Origin: Kroppenstedtia sanguinis
Lineage (GTDB): Bacteria; Bacillota; Bacilli; Thermoactinomycetales; DSM-45169
Direction: 5' to 3'
Assembly: GCF_050433445.1 (NCBI RefSeq)
Contig: NZ_JBNPXF010000002.1
Span: 124,001 to 188,000 of the forward strand
Length of the DNA stretch: 64,000 nucleotides
The notes beneath the pieces are model-generated. The model was not told the origin of the DNA, searched no databases, and was given only the letters and a program-made list of their open reading frames with translations. Positions within the stretch are counted from its first letter, which is position 1. Every line of letters starts with the position of its first letter. Shown here piece by piece: positions 49,631 through 58,214 of this stretch. The position numbers and the translations under genes were made by a program.

Positions 49631-50620
49631 CTATTTGCTGTATTCAAGCCCTCCCTCCACCGGCAGGACATTGATCCATGTCTTTCCGGGGGCAAAGGGT
49701 GCCGGCTTTCCATCGATCAACGGCAGAATCCAGCCCTGTCTGTATTCCCAGCGCAGTGGCCAAGCTTTGCCACCGCGAAAGAGCACCCCTTCACCCCCAT
49801 TGGTGATTCCCACCTCTCTGCGACCGGAGGAATCGATGATTCGGTGAGGTGCGCGGATCACCAACAAATTGTCCATAGCCAGAGGTGTCCCCTTCTCCCG
49901 ATCCACCTGTTTTTTCCCTTGGGTATAGCGGATGTAACGGCCGGTTTCCGGATGATAGCGATACCCCACTCGGTACAGTCGATGATATTTCAAATCGATA
50001 TGAGATGCCACTCTTCCCTTATCAGGCTCATTACGGTTGAAAATGTAAGGGCTTTCAACAGTGCTCTCATCAACCCCTTTTTGCTTGACCCCTTTCCACA
50101 ACTGTTCAAGATCGGTATAGAGATTATGGGGAGATTGGCGAAAGTCTACGCGTCGAAACCAACGGTTGTCCCCGTGAATGCCGTCCAGACTGGGAAGCCC
50201 CTCTTTACGAATTCGCAGTAAAGCTTTCGGAGATCCGCCAGCATGGGCCACCACCGCTTCAGGTCCTTGGGCCAGGTCGAGGAAATAAGGCCGGACGCTT
50301 CGAACCGGGCCCACAACCCCTTTGCTTTCCCCATAGTAAAAGGCAGCGAAGCGGGTGATCTCTCCCTCTGCCAGAACCTCTGCCACCAGGTCCGCCTGGC
50401 TTAATCCCGACTGAGGCCTCGCCTGAGCATGGTTATTCACCATCACCATCAAGAGGGGGCCCTCTGCCTTCTGTTTCATCACTTCGCCCGTCAACGGATG
50501 GGTCGTCTGCGTCTCCCGTTCCCTATCGCTCTCTTTGTCGGGGGAAAGAACTCCCGGCAGTGAACAGCCGGCCACCATCCATAAAAGCACTCCCACTCCG
50601 ACCCAGACCCTGTATCGCAT
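49631..50620 (-). CDS. yerB: DUF3048 lipoprotein YerB
   Basis: This 329-residue lipoprotein has a signal peptide and lipobox (VAGC, Cys near 19). DUF3048 hallmarks are PLLMVMVNNHAQARPQSGLSQADLVAEVLAEGEITRFAAFYY near 55-96 and VGPVRSVRPYFLDLA near 102-116. The C-terminal DUF3048_C region has VGITNGGEGVLFRGGKAWPLRW near 266-287. It is secreted to the outer membrane face. Order yerA-yerB-yerC is as in B. subtilis. Function unknown. Confidence 0.93.
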   Translation of the reverse strand: MRYRVWVGVGVLLWMVAGCSLPGVLSPDKESDRERETQTTHPLTGEVMKQKAEGPLLMVMVNNHAQARPQSGLSQADLVAEVLAEGEITRFAAFYYGESKGVVGPVRSVRPYFLDLAQGPEAVVAHAGGSPKALLRIRKEGLPSLDGIHGDNRWFRRVDFRQSPHNLYTDLEQLWKGVKQKGVDESTVESPYIFNRNEPDKGRVASHIDLKYHRLYRVGYRYHPETGRYIRYTQGKKQVDREKGTPLAMDNLLVIRAPHRIIDSSGRREVGITNGGEGVLFRGGKAWPLRWEYRQGWILPLIDGKPAPFAPGKTWINVLPVEGGLEYSK

Positions 50621-51006
50621 CTTACCACACTCCCTCGGAATTGGAACCCCCTTTGAGCGTATCGTGATGCAGTGTTTACTGATTGAATACTCGATTTCAA
50701 GGTTTCTTATTTAATGGTTCGACAGGGTCTATCCGTATCCTTTCATCCACTTGGCACCCATTTTCCCCAAAGAGCTGCCTCACTAGAAGCGTTGTGAAAA
50801 AATCGTCCTAAGGTCGCTTCGCTCCCCCGATGAAGGGAGGGTGGGGTTGCACCTGAAGTGATTTTGGATCGATAGAACAACGAAAAAATCATATGAGGCT
50901 CCGTCCAGGCCCTCTGCAAAGGCAGTAAATCACAATATTCATCGATCTTGAAGGGTCAGATAGTGAAACTCATTTGGCGTTAGGCGGACCTCTCCGGCCT
51001 TTCCAT
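50621..51006. other. Intergenic region between yerA and yerB, no gene seen
   Basis: No ORF with a Shine-Dalgarno or protein-like composition was found. A short stretch at 50813-50855 (GTCGCTTCGCTCC) is reminiscent of the mobile-repeat interior but too short to assign. The region likely holds the yerB promoter. Confidence 0.5.
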
Positions 51007-52803
51007 TCAACTCAACCGCTCTGCAGGAACCAACACCTTTTTTTCCTTGATCTGCATCAAACCATCTGCGGTCAGGCGGACCTGGGGTAAATGGGTGGAA
51101 GAAAGAAAGAGAAAGGTATAGATCGGATCATGGAAAGGATGGTCGTGTTCTTTCATGCGACGGAGAAATTCCTCCGTCTGGGGGATCAGCTGACTCATGG
51201 GGAGCAGACTCGTTTTTCCAGCCAGCGGAAGCGGAAGATTGTACACTTCCTCCCCGTTTTGCACCCAAGTAATCCCTCCCCCTTGTTCCAGAGCACGGTT
51301 CGCAGCACGAGCCATCGCTTTTGGGTCCCTTCCAAACAGCAACAAATCCTCCGATCCGTTATAAGTGCTGACCAAGCCGTCAATATCGCGGCCGAACCCT
51401 TTCACCACCGCTTTGGTGATCCACTTCCCCTTTCGATCCGCCAGAGCCACCAACAATTCCGCTTCACCCAAAGGAAGGTGCCACCCGCTCCCTGTTGGGG
51501 ACTCTCTCCACTCCAGCTTGGTGATGACCGGATTGAGTAACCGGAGAACGGGAATTTTGCCTTCTGAGGCTTGTGGGAGCTTATCCAGATGTTTAGGACG
51601 AACCCACCCCTTCCATCGTAGCTGGAGAGTGGGATATCCTGCCCAGTCCACTTCGGGAAAGGTACAAAGGAGAGAGCCCGCCTCCGCTACCAGTTCCCCA
51701 TCGACCAGCACTCTCTCCGGCACCGGTTCCTCTAAGGAAGAGAGAATGTTGATATCCGCAATCCGCCCTGGCGCAATAGCTCCCAGATGCTCATCTACAC
51801 GATAGTAACTTGCCGGATTCAGAGTCACCATCTGATAAGCACGAACCGGCGGACAGCCAGCTTCCATCGCTGTTTTCAAAGCATAATCCACAAACCCAGC
51901 GCGAAGATAGGGAGGTGTGGGACCATCCGTGGTCAACATCAGCCGCTGCCAAGGAATCTCCCCTGGCCATTGGAGCAATCCCTGGATCAGTTTTGGCAGA
52001 TCTGGACGCAAGGAACTATGCCGCAGTGTCGTTATATAGCCCAATCGCAGGCGATCCAACACCTCCTCCGTTGAGATGCTCTCATGATCCCCGGTCACCC
52101 CTGCCGCCGCCAGACGAGACAGAGTGCGAAAGGAAGCTCCAGGGGCGTGCCCTTCCACCCGGATGCCCCTTTTCCTCGCTTCACTCACCCAGCGAGTCTG
52201 ATTTTCATCCTCCTCCAACAAAGAGATCCAGTCCGTCAACTCCCCGGCCTGCACCACAGAAGAGCGCCTCAATTCCTCAGCCACCCGGTCCCCGCTAAAC
52301 AAATACCGGGAATCCTCATTCAGATGAGACTGGGCATCTAACCGTGCCCACCACAACATCTTGACCGGGAGGCGATCCAGCTCCGCCAATAACCGAGTCC
52401 AATGCTCCGGGTCCATACGGGTGAAAAAGAGCAGGTTGTCATTGATCAGGGTGGTGGTCCCTCTCTTGAGAACATCTTGAGCCAGAGTGACGGGATGATA
52501 CAACTGAAAGGGGTGGGCGTGAGGTTCGATGTACCCGGGCACCAGCACCTTGTCGGTGACATCGATGACCCTGTGGGAATCAGGGAGTTGGATTCCCCCG
52601 TTTTTTAAATCCCCTACATAGGCGATCCGCTCACCATAAAGGGCCACATCGGCAAGTTCTAGCTCTCCCGTGAACAGATTGAGCACCCGACCCCCTGCAA
52701 GCACACAGGTAGGCAACCTTTTTCCTGTCGCAGTTGCGATCAATTTCTCCAAATCTTGCCGTCGAATCCGGTGGGTCAATGATCTTTCTCCTCTCTGCTC
52801 CAT
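51007..52803 (-). CDS. yerA: Adenine deaminase-like amidohydrolase (YerA)
   Basis: This 598-residue amidohydrolase-superfamily member is of the AdeC type. Metal-binding motifs are VPGYIEPHAHPFQLYHP near 88-104 (HxH), a His in RVEGHAPGASF near 214-224, GDHESISTEEVLD near 238-250, and Asp in LMLTTDGPTPPYLRAGFV near 288-305. The C-terminal adenine deaminase domain begins near residue 430 (TGSGWHLPLGEAELLVALADRKG). It converts adenine to hypoxanthine if like AdeC, but the B. subtilis YerA branch is not firmly assigned. ATG 52803 is used; a TTG at 52779 with AGAGGAGA upstream is an alternative. The conserved neighbours yerB and yerC support orthology to yerA. Confidence 0.88.
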   Translation of the reverse strand: MEQRGERSLTHRIRRQDLEKLIATATGKRLPTCVLAGGRVLNLFTGELELADVALYGERIAYVGDLKNGGIQLPDSHRVIDVTDKVLVPGYIEPHAHPFQLYHPVTLAQDVLKRGTTTLINDNLLFFTRMDPEHWTRLLAELDRLPVKMLWWARLDAQSHLNEDSRYLFSGDRVAEELRRSSVVQAGELTDWISLLEEDENQTRWVSEARKRGIRVEGHAPGASFRTLSRLAAAGVTGDHESISTEEVLDRLRLGYITTLRHSSLRPDLPKLIQGLLQWPGEIPWQRLMLTTDGPTPPYLRAGFVDYALKTAMEAGCPPVRAYQMVTLNPASYYRVDEHLGAIAPGRIADINILSSLEEPVPERVLVDGELVAEAGSLLCTFPEVDWAGYPTLQLRWKGWVRPKHLDKLPQASEGKIPVLRLLNPVITKLEWRESPTGSGWHLPLGEAELLVALADRKGKWITKAVVKGFGRDIDGLVSTYNGSEDLLLFGRDPKAMARAANRALEQGGGITWVQNGEEVYNLPLPLAGKTSLLPMSQLIPQTEEFLRRMKEHDHPFHDPIYTFLFLSSTHLPQVRLTADGLMQIKEKKVLVPAERLS

Positions 52804-52907
52804 TTTTCACTTCCATGCTACCACAACCCATTCGAGACCGTCCTCCGTATAGGGGACAGACTGCTGATCATAATAAGAGCGAAAACATCCACTAGGGGAG
52901 GTGAAGG

Positions 52908-53159
52908 ATGATGCAAAAAAACGTAGGAACATGGGATGCACTGATGCGAATCACCTTCGGTTTGACCGGACTGGCCTGGGGGATCGCCCGGCTAGCTCAG
53001 CGCCCCTTCGGTCTGATGCCGCTGATGGTGGCCGGTTTGTCCGCGATGAAAGTGGCGGAGGGAATCACCCGTTTTTGTCCCATGCTATTCGCCATGGGAA
53101 TCTCCACCCGGAATACCGGACCGCGGCACATGAACACTCTGGATCGACAGGAGGGGTAA
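52908..53159 (+). CDS. DUF2892 (YgaP-type) small membrane protein
   Basis: This 83-residue protein has NVGTWDALMRITFGLTGLAWG at the N-terminus and MPLMVAGLSAMKVAEGITRFCPM in the second half. This is the inner-membrane DUF2892/YgaP transmembrane domain with the typical CPM motif, here without a rhodanese domain. It has two predicted helices. The ATG at 52908 overlaps GGGGAGGTGAAGG upstream. The next gene starts just after its stop. Confidence 0.88.
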   Translation: MMQKNVGTWDALMRITFGLTGLAWGIARLAQRPFGLMPLMVAGLSAMKVAEGITRFCPMLFAMGISTRNTGPRHMNTLDRQEG

Positions 53160-53162
53160 GTC

Positions 53163-53291
53163 TTGGAACAGATGTGGGCTCTTAACGACAAATGGAACGA
53201 TTACTCCTTTGTCATCCTGACCGTGGTGGGTTCCTTGGTGGTATTGGGGCTGGTCATCAACCTATTTCGCCGTCGAAATAAAAATCGGTAG
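53163..53291 (+). CDS. Small single-helix membrane protein, 42 residues
   Basis: A TTG at 53163 lies six bases after GGAGGGG and opens a 42-codon frame. The product has an amphipathic start (LEQMWALNDKWNDY), one hydrophobic helix (SFVILTVVGSLVVLGLVINLF) and a basic end (RRRNKNR). It follows the DUF2892 gene by three bases and is likely co-transcribed. No family known. Confidence 0.6.
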   Translation: MEQMWALNDKWNDYSFVILTVVGSLVVLGLVINLFRRRNKNR

Positions 53292-53372
53292 TCTTTTCCG
53301 CTACGAAACCCACATTCCCCCTTTGGAACCAACATATATTGGGGTGACCAAAAAAGGGGGAATTGAGTACAC

Positions 53373-54008
53373 ATGTTTATCCGCAATTGCATGACTCCCC
53401 GTTCCGCATTGGCAACGGTCTCACTAAACGCCACGGTCCAAGAAACCTTGGATCTGTTGGAACAACAGGGCTTGGATTCCGCTCCCGTCGTGGATGATCA
53501 GGAGCGCTTGGCAGGAATCACCGGGTACAAAACCATTTTCCGATCCCTTCAACAGCAGAAGGGATGGGAGACTTCTTTTCGCAATCAACCGATTGTGCGA
53601 CTGGTGGAGCCGATTCAATCACTCGATCTGGACAGTGACTTTGAGGAAACACTGCCCTTGGTGATCCGCCATCCATTTGTCCCCATCGTGGATCCCAAGG
53701 ATTCCACCTTGGCGGGAATTGTAAAAATAAAGGATATTGAATCAGCCATGGCCGTCGCCATGGGGTATGGGATCAAAGGGATCCGGATCTTGCTCGGGGT
53801 CGTCACGGACTCCCCTTATACACTGGAACTCCTGTTGGAGGCTTTAAAGCCTTACCAGGTAAATATTATTTCCGTTACCACTTTCGATGCGGGAGAAGCC
53901 GCAGCTCGACGGATCCTGTTGAAACTCGCGCCTACATCGAAGGTGAAAGCGATCCGTGAAAACCTGAATCGACGGGGTTTTCGGACCCTCAGTGTGAAAC
54001 AAACCTAA
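53373..54008 (+). CDS. CBS-domain pair protein with C-terminal ACT-like region
   Basis: This 211-residue protein has two CBS motifs: MTPRSALATVSLNATVQETLDLLEQQGLDSAPVVDDQERLAGITGYKTIF near 7-56, and PIVRLVEPIQSLDLDSDFEETLPLVIRHPFVPIVDPKDSTLAGIVKIKDI near 73-122. A region of about 70 residues follows (GIRILLGVVTDSPYTLELLLEALKPYQVNIISVTTF), resembling an ACT-like fold. Such proteins sense adenosine nucleotides. Function unknown. The ATG at 53373 follows AAAAGGGGG. A terminator follows. Confidence 0.9.
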   Translation: MFIRNCMTPRSALATVSLNATVQETLDLLEQQGLDSAPVVDDQERLAGITGYKTIFRSLQQQKGWETSFRNQPIVRLVEPIQSLDLDSDFEETLPLVIRHPFVPIVDPKDSTLAGIVKIKDIESAMAVAMGYGIKGIRILLGVVTDSPYTLELLLEALKPYQVNIISVTTFDAGEAAARRILLKLAPTSKVKAIRENLNRRGFRTLSVKQT

Positions 54009-54024
54009 CCCCCTTTTTTACCAT

Positions 54025-54057
54025 ACTCCGCTGTCCAGGGCGGAGTTTTTTATTTTT
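54025..54057 (+). terminator. Terminator of the CBS gene
   Basis: The 7-bp arms ACTCCGC/GCGGAGT are followed by TTTTTTATTTTTTT. It directly follows the stop codon. Confidence 0.88.
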
Positions 54058-54243
54058 TTATTCACTTCTTCAAAAAATTTCCCTTGAATCTTCCCCTGCC
54101 TCCCCTTTATTTTAGAAGAAAGGAAGATTTGCTTCTCCTTTCTGCCATCCGGTAGATCGGTGGCAATCCAAAAGAATCATGTTATGATATACAGCACGGG
54201 GAACGTATGATCGAGATGTTTCCACAGAGGAGAGTGAGAAAGT

Positions 54244-54465
54244 ATGTCTCTGACCGAAGAAGAAAAAGAGACCGTGATCCAATTTGACGAAGCGGGACAA
54301 ACCGCCTTAGTCTATACAGCCAGTTGGGGTATGGCCCGTAACCTCAAACGAGCCGGCTACACCCCTGTTAAAAAGACACAAGGCGCTTGGTGGTTTGAAG
54401 TTCCCTTGGGAGCTCTCAGTATCCAGGGGGAAAAACTGACGATGAGTCTGGATTCCCTCGGATAA
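54244..54465 (+). CDS. Conserved-looking small protein, 73 residues
   Basis: The frame starts MSLTEEEKETVIQFDEAGQT and contains VYTASWGMARNLKRAGYTPV, ending in a charged/hydrophobic tail. It is preceded by GAGAG and a promoter-like TATGATATAC, and followed by a bidirectional terminator. No domain is recognised; a function is not proposed. An unusually high Trp content (three in 73) is noted. Confidence 0.68.
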   Translation: MSLTEEEKETVIQFDEAGQTALVYTASWGMARNLKRAGYTPVKKTQGAWWFEVPLGALSIQGEKLTMSLDSLG

Positions 54466-54502
54466 AAAACGGACCCCCTGATGGATCAGGGGGTCCGTTT
54501 TT
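54464..54502. terminator. Bidirectional terminator
   Basis: The arms AAAAAACGGACCCCCTG and CAGGGGGTCCGTTTTTT form a strong hairpin between the small gene and the convergent CDP-alcohol phosphotransferase gene. A- and T-tracts on both sides make it active in both directions. Confidence 0.9.
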
Positions 54503-54505
54503 TAG

Positions 54506-55513
54506 TTAACGATTCCCAACTGCCTCTGTTTCCTCAGAGGGAAGAGTAGCTTCAATCACTGCCGTGGCTGTTTCAATCTTGTCCTGTTCCCGCTGGAAGT
54601 CCTTGGTGGACAACCAGATTTTATACAGGATAGCAGCTTCAAAGGCCAGCAGCAAGATCGTCCCGAAAAAGATGGCCTCTTTTATAATTCCAAAGATCGG
54701 CGCCACAACAAACACAAACATCTGGAATTCAATCCCACTAAACAGATGCATTCGAATCCGCTTATTCAGGAAGAATTCCCTGATTTTCATGTAAGTGGTG
54801 AACTTCGACTTGAACTCCTGTTGCAGATCAAACTTTTTCTTCTGCGTCAATTCGGTGTTCACCGTTTCGTGATCCCGCTCAGTTTCATCTTCCTCTTCTT
54901 CCGGTTTGTCCGTCTCTTGCTCCACCCCGGTCGCAGTTTCTTTCGGAATATCGATGACGATGCCGGCGGCTTCGCCGGTCCGTTTCAATTTGCGCTTGGC
55001 TTTACGCAGTTTGCCCCGCATCTCCCGCCGCAACTTGTACAACTGAAGGGCATTGATATGGCGTGCACAATACGCTGCCAAGAACAAAAAACCGAGATAC
55101 AGGTAGACGACATCCCCCGTAAGTTGAAACTGGCTATAGGTGAGGGCTGCCGCAGCAAGAACGACCCGAATATGGTCCAAACTGATATCCAACAATACCC
55201 CGAAGGTGGAACCCGTCCCTTTCAGGCGGGCAATTTTTCCATCCATACAGTCAATGATGAAACTGATATGGTATAAGATGGCACCTACCACCAGAGCCGT
55301 GGTGTGCCCCTGAAAAAAACAATAAACGGATACCATTCCCAATGCAAAGGAGAACAGGGAAAGCTGATTGGGCGTGATGTTCGTATGGTTCGCCGTGGGC
55401 ACGATCAAGCGTGAGGCAACAGGATCCACGAGCAATACCGTCCACCAAGCATCCTTTTTCTTGTAAGTCTCCTTTACATCTTCTAAAGAGAATTTAGCCC
55501 GGTCCCCACTCAA
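54506..55513 (-). CDS. CDP-alcohol phosphotransferase homologue (larger)
   Basis: This protein has about 335 residues. The CDP-alcohol motif is intact: IDCMDGKIARLKGTGSTFGVLLDISLDH, with the DGxxAR, the Gly, and both following Asp at D-x3-D. Such enzymes transfer a phosphoalcohol from a CDP-activated donor to a hydroxyl. Six hydrophobic helices are predicted, with a charged Lys/Glu-rich loop (KLRREMRGKLRKAKRKLKRTG ... EEEEDETERD) that is unusual for the family. A TTG at 55513 with AAAGGAG and seven bases after the tagH-like stop is preferred; an ATG at 55558 would overlap. Part of the surface-polymer cluster. Confidence 0.88.
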   Translation of the reverse strand: MSGDRAKFSLEDVKETYKKKDAWWTVLLVDPVASRLIVPTANHTNITPNQLSLFSFALGMVSVYCFFQGHTTALVVGAILYHISFIIDCMDGKIARLKGTGSTFGVLLDISLDHIRVVLAAAALTYSQFQLTGDVVYLYLGFLFLAAYCARHINALQLYKLRREMRGKLRKAKRKLKRTGEAAGIVIDIPKETATGVEQETDKPEEEEDETERDHETVNTELTQKKKFDLQQEFKSKFTTYMKIREFFLNKRIRMHLFSGIEFQMFVFVVAPIFGIIKEAIFFGTILLLAFEAAILYKIWLSTKDFQREQDKIETATAVIEATLPSEETEAVGNR

Positions 55514-55520
55514 AGAACCA

Positions 55521-56270
55521 TCACGCTCCTTTCTTTTTTTTCTTTGTTTTCTTTTCATCCTGGTACTTATCGATCATCTCGTCGATGGTTCCCACATCCT
55601 GCACCTGGCCCTGCTCCAAGATCAAAGCCCGATCACAGATTCGGCGCAAGGGTTTCAGACTGTGGGAGACGATGACTAAAGTCTTTCCCGAATCGCGAAG
55701 TTCTTCCATCTTGGCATAACATTTTTGCTTAAAGTCCTTATCCCCAACCGCCAACACTTCATCGATCAGAATGATGTCCGCATCGATGTGGATGGCGATG
55801 GAAAAACCCAATCGGGCCTTCATTCCCGATGAGTAGAATTTGACTGGTGTATTGATAAACTCATCCAGTTCGGAGAACTCCACGATCTTTGGATACATTT
55901 CAGCGATCCGTTTTTTATCCAAGCCAAAGATCGCACAATTCAAGCGAATATTTTCTGCACCTGTCAGATCTCGGGAGAGACCTGCTCCCAACTCAATCAG
56001 AGGGGCCACCTTTCCTTGAATCTTCACCTCGCCAGAATCGGGATGAATGATTCCGGACAGCACCTTGAACAGTGTACTTTTCCCCGCTCCATTTTTTCCG
56101 ATGATGGCGTAGGATTCCCCCTGGTTCACTTGGAAGGAAACACCATTCAAAGCCGTAAATTCTTTATAACGTTTTTCCCCTTTTACCAACGAGATGAAGA
56201 AACCTTTCAATGTTTTATCATAGGCTTTCCGGAAATACTTGGTCAGATTGTTGACGACAATCGCTTCCAT
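55521..56270 (-). CDS. tagH: Polysaccharide/teichoic-acid ABC exporter ATPase (TagH-like)
   Basis: This protein of about 249 residues belongs to the ABCG/TagH-type export ATPases. Walker A is IGKNGAGKSTLFKVLSG near 55-71. There is a Q-loop area VAPLIELGAGLSRDLTGAENI. The signature is FYSSGMKARLGFSIAIHIDADIILIDEVLAVGD near 144-176. The N-terminus includes a long insertion (FRKAYDKTLKGFFISLVKGEKRYKEF) as in Wzt/TagH. It lacks the extended C-terminal domain of B. subtilis TagH and ends in a Lys-rich tail. ATG at 56270 follows GGGGAAGTGATC. It is adjacent to the tagG-like permease, its partner. Confidence 0.92.
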   Translation of the reverse strand: MEAIVVNNLTKYFRKAYDKTLKGFFISLVKGEKRYKEFTALNGVSFQVNQGESYAIIGKNGAGKSTLFKVLSGIIHPDSGEVKIQGKVAPLIELGAGLSRDLTGAENIRLNCAIFGLDKKRIAEMYPKIVEFSELDEFINTPVKFYSSGMKARLGFSIAIHIDADIILIDEVLAVGDKDFKQKCYAKMEELRDSGKTLVIVSHSLKPLRRICDRALILEQGQVQDVGTIDEMIDKYQDEKKTKKKKKGA

Positions 56271-56272
56271 CG

Positions 56273-57091
56273 TCAGATCACTTCCCCTACACGGCGATTC
56301 ATCCGTCTGAACAAAAGCCAAGCCGCCAAGAATAAGATCACAGTCAAGACCACAGTGTAGATCAGCCAAAAGCCGGGAATGCCAAATTTATCGGGTAATC
56401 CCTGATCCGCAAAGAAAACCCCGTGGTACATGGAGATCATCACAGCCATCGGATTCAGGAAATACAGGTCGGCGAACTGCTGAACCAATGCACTGGACTT
56501 CTCTTCATACAAAATGGAGATGGGATAGATGATCGGGCAAAGATACATCCAAGCTCGCATCACCAGGTTGACGATAAACTCCACATCCCGATAGTAAACA
56601 TTCAGCACAGACACCAGCAAAGCGAGAGCCAGCGTAAAAAAAGCCTGCAACAGGATCACTCCGGGCAACATCGCCAGATAATCCCACTGAATGGTTTTGC
56701 CGTATGCCACAGCCATGATAAAGACCAAGGCAAAAGCGGGAAGGAAGTTGACCAGATTGGAGATCAACATCGTCAACGGGAAGATTTCTCGGGGAAAATA
56801 CACCTTTCTGATCAAAGAGGCATTGCCGGATAGCGCCTTGGTTCCTTTCCGGATCGAGTTATTGAAGAAAGTCCAAGGGATCAATCCCGCCAAAACATAG
56901 AGGGGATAAGGCTCGATTCCCTTGTTCAGATCGATGATATATCCGAAGACCAAGGTGTAAATCGCCATCAACCCCAGGGGTTCCAGCAGGGTCCAAAAGA
57001 AACCGAACAGGGAGTTACGGTATCGAACCTTCAGTTCCTTGTGAACCAGGAAATACATCAGTTCCTTGTATTTCATCAGATGTGCGAGCAT
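56273..57091 (-). CDS. tagG: Polysaccharide/teichoic-acid ABC exporter permease (TagG-like)
   Basis: This 272-residue ABC-2 permease has six helices. It shows the Wzm/TagG-type start LVHKELKVRYRNSLFGFFWTLLEPLGLMAIYTLVFGYI near 16-53. NPMAVMISMYHGVFF near 209-223 is conserved in polysaccharide exporters. It lies two bases before the ATPase gene and forms a lipid-linked polymer exporter with it. The ATG at 57091 follows AAGGAG. Confidence 0.93.
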   Translation of the reverse strand: MLAHLMKYKELMYFLVHKELKVRYRNSLFGFFWTLLEPLGLMAIYTLVFGYIIDLNKGIEPYPLYVLAGLIPWTFFNNSIRKGTKALSGNASLIRKVYFPREIFPLTMLISNLVNFLPAFALVFIMAVAYGKTIQWDYLAMLPGVILLQAFFTLALALLVSVLNVYYRDVEFIVNLVMRAWMYLCPIIYPISILYEEKSSALVQQFADLYFLNPMAVMISMYHGVFFADQGLPDKFGIPGFWLIYTVVLTVILFLAAWLLFRRMNRRVGEVI

Positions 57092-57103
57092 GTTCGCTAC
57101 TCC

Positions 57104-58198
57104 TTATCCAGCGGACGAACCCGTCAGTTGGTATCGGTTTTTTGCTTGCTCGGGGTAAACTTCGTCCAGGATTTGATCTATTAATTCATCCGTCAGTTCA
57201 AACTCATCGAAGATCGTGTACCGGTTTCGCATCGATGGAGCTTTGCGGATCGCTCGGTGCATCTCCTCCCGAGTGTAGCCCAGATCCTCATAATGGGCGG
57301 GCAGATTCAACTTCTCATAGATCGGACCCACTTTTTCCACTTGCTCCCGCTTCCCTTGAAGATATTCGGTGAACAGCACTCCTAGAGCCACCTGCTCTCC
57401 GTGGAGAGCTTTTCCACCACAATGGTAGTCCAAGGCATGGCTAATCAAATGCTCGGAGCCGCTGCAAGGCCGGCTGGAACCAGCGATGGACATAGCAATT
57501 CCGCTCATGATCAAAGATTCAGCTGCTCCCTGGATCATGCGGGGGGAGTCCACTTCCTGCCGGTTGATCAGATTCAGAAATGAATCTACCGCATTGTTAG
57601 CCATGAGATTGGAAAAAGTGTTCATCTCTTCTTTACCGGCATTGTGAGCCAAGCGCCAGTCGAACAGAGCTGATTTGTTGGAGAGAAGATCTCCAATCCC
57701 GGCAGCCATCAGCCGCGGAGGAGAGGAAGCCAACAGGTCCAGGTCAATCACTACGCCCTGAGGCATTTTCACTCCGATGCTCGTACTCTTGTTCAACATC
57801 TTGACCACAGCGACAGGAGAACAGATGGCATCGCTGGAGATGGCGGTGGGGAACAGAACCACCGGAATATTGCTTCGGGTTCCTACGACCTTGGAGACAT
57901 CCAAGGATTTCCCCCCGCCGACACCCAAGATGATCTCAGGAGGATCTTCCAGCACTATCCGTTCCAGTTCGTTGATCGTATCTAAACTGTTGTTTTCGCA
58001 ACTCATCACCTGAATGCGGGAAGCCTGGCCGGAGATCACCTCAATAATGTCTTGTGTCACGGCACGGGTTTTCCCATTCCCACTGATCAGGGCAACCTTT
58101 TTATCCTTGATCCACTCATAGATCTCGGTTTTGTATAGGTGGGGAATCGCCTTGTGTTCAATGATCAACTGAACTGGAATCCGTACTTTAATTGTCAT
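57104..58198 (-). CDS. sn-Glycerol-1-phosphate dehydrogenase-like protein (AraM/EgsA family)
   Basis: This 364-residue member of the Fe/Zn-containing polyol dehydrogenase family is of the G1PDH type. Expected elements are the nucleotide motif GVGGGKSLDVSKVVG near 93-107, FPTAISSDAICSPVAVV near 116-132, the metal ligand Asp in AAGIGDLLSNKSALFDW near 166-182, and His ligands in GSEHLISHALDYH near 247-259 and ALHGEQVALG near 264-273. G1PDH reduces dihydroxyacetone phosphate to sn-glycerol-1-phosphate. In Bacilli the homologue AraM supplies G1P to PcrB. Here it sits in a CDP-alcohol/TagGH cluster, so the product might also be polymerised into a surface molecule. ATG at 58198 follows GGGAGGGATGG. 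Confidence 0.85.
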   Translation of the reverse strand: MTIKVRIPVQLIIEHKAIPHLYKTEIYEWIKDKKVALISGNGKTRAVTQDIIEVISGQASRIQVMSCENNSLDTINELERIVLEDPPEIILGVGGGKSLDVSKVVGTRSNIPVVLFPTAISSDAICSPVAVVKMLNKSTSIGVKMPQGVVIDLDLLASSPPRLMAAGIGDLLSNKSALFDWRLAHNAGKEEMNTFSNLMANNAVDSFLNLINRQEVDSPRMIQGAAESLIMSGIAMSIAGSSRPCSGSEHLISHALDYHCGGKALHGEQVALGVLFTEYLQGKREQVEKVGPIYEKLNLPAHYEDLGYTREEMHRAIRKAPSMRNRYTIFDEFELTDELIDQILDEVYPEQAKNRYQLTGSSAG

Positions 58199-58214
58199 GA
58201 TCCATCCCTCCCGT

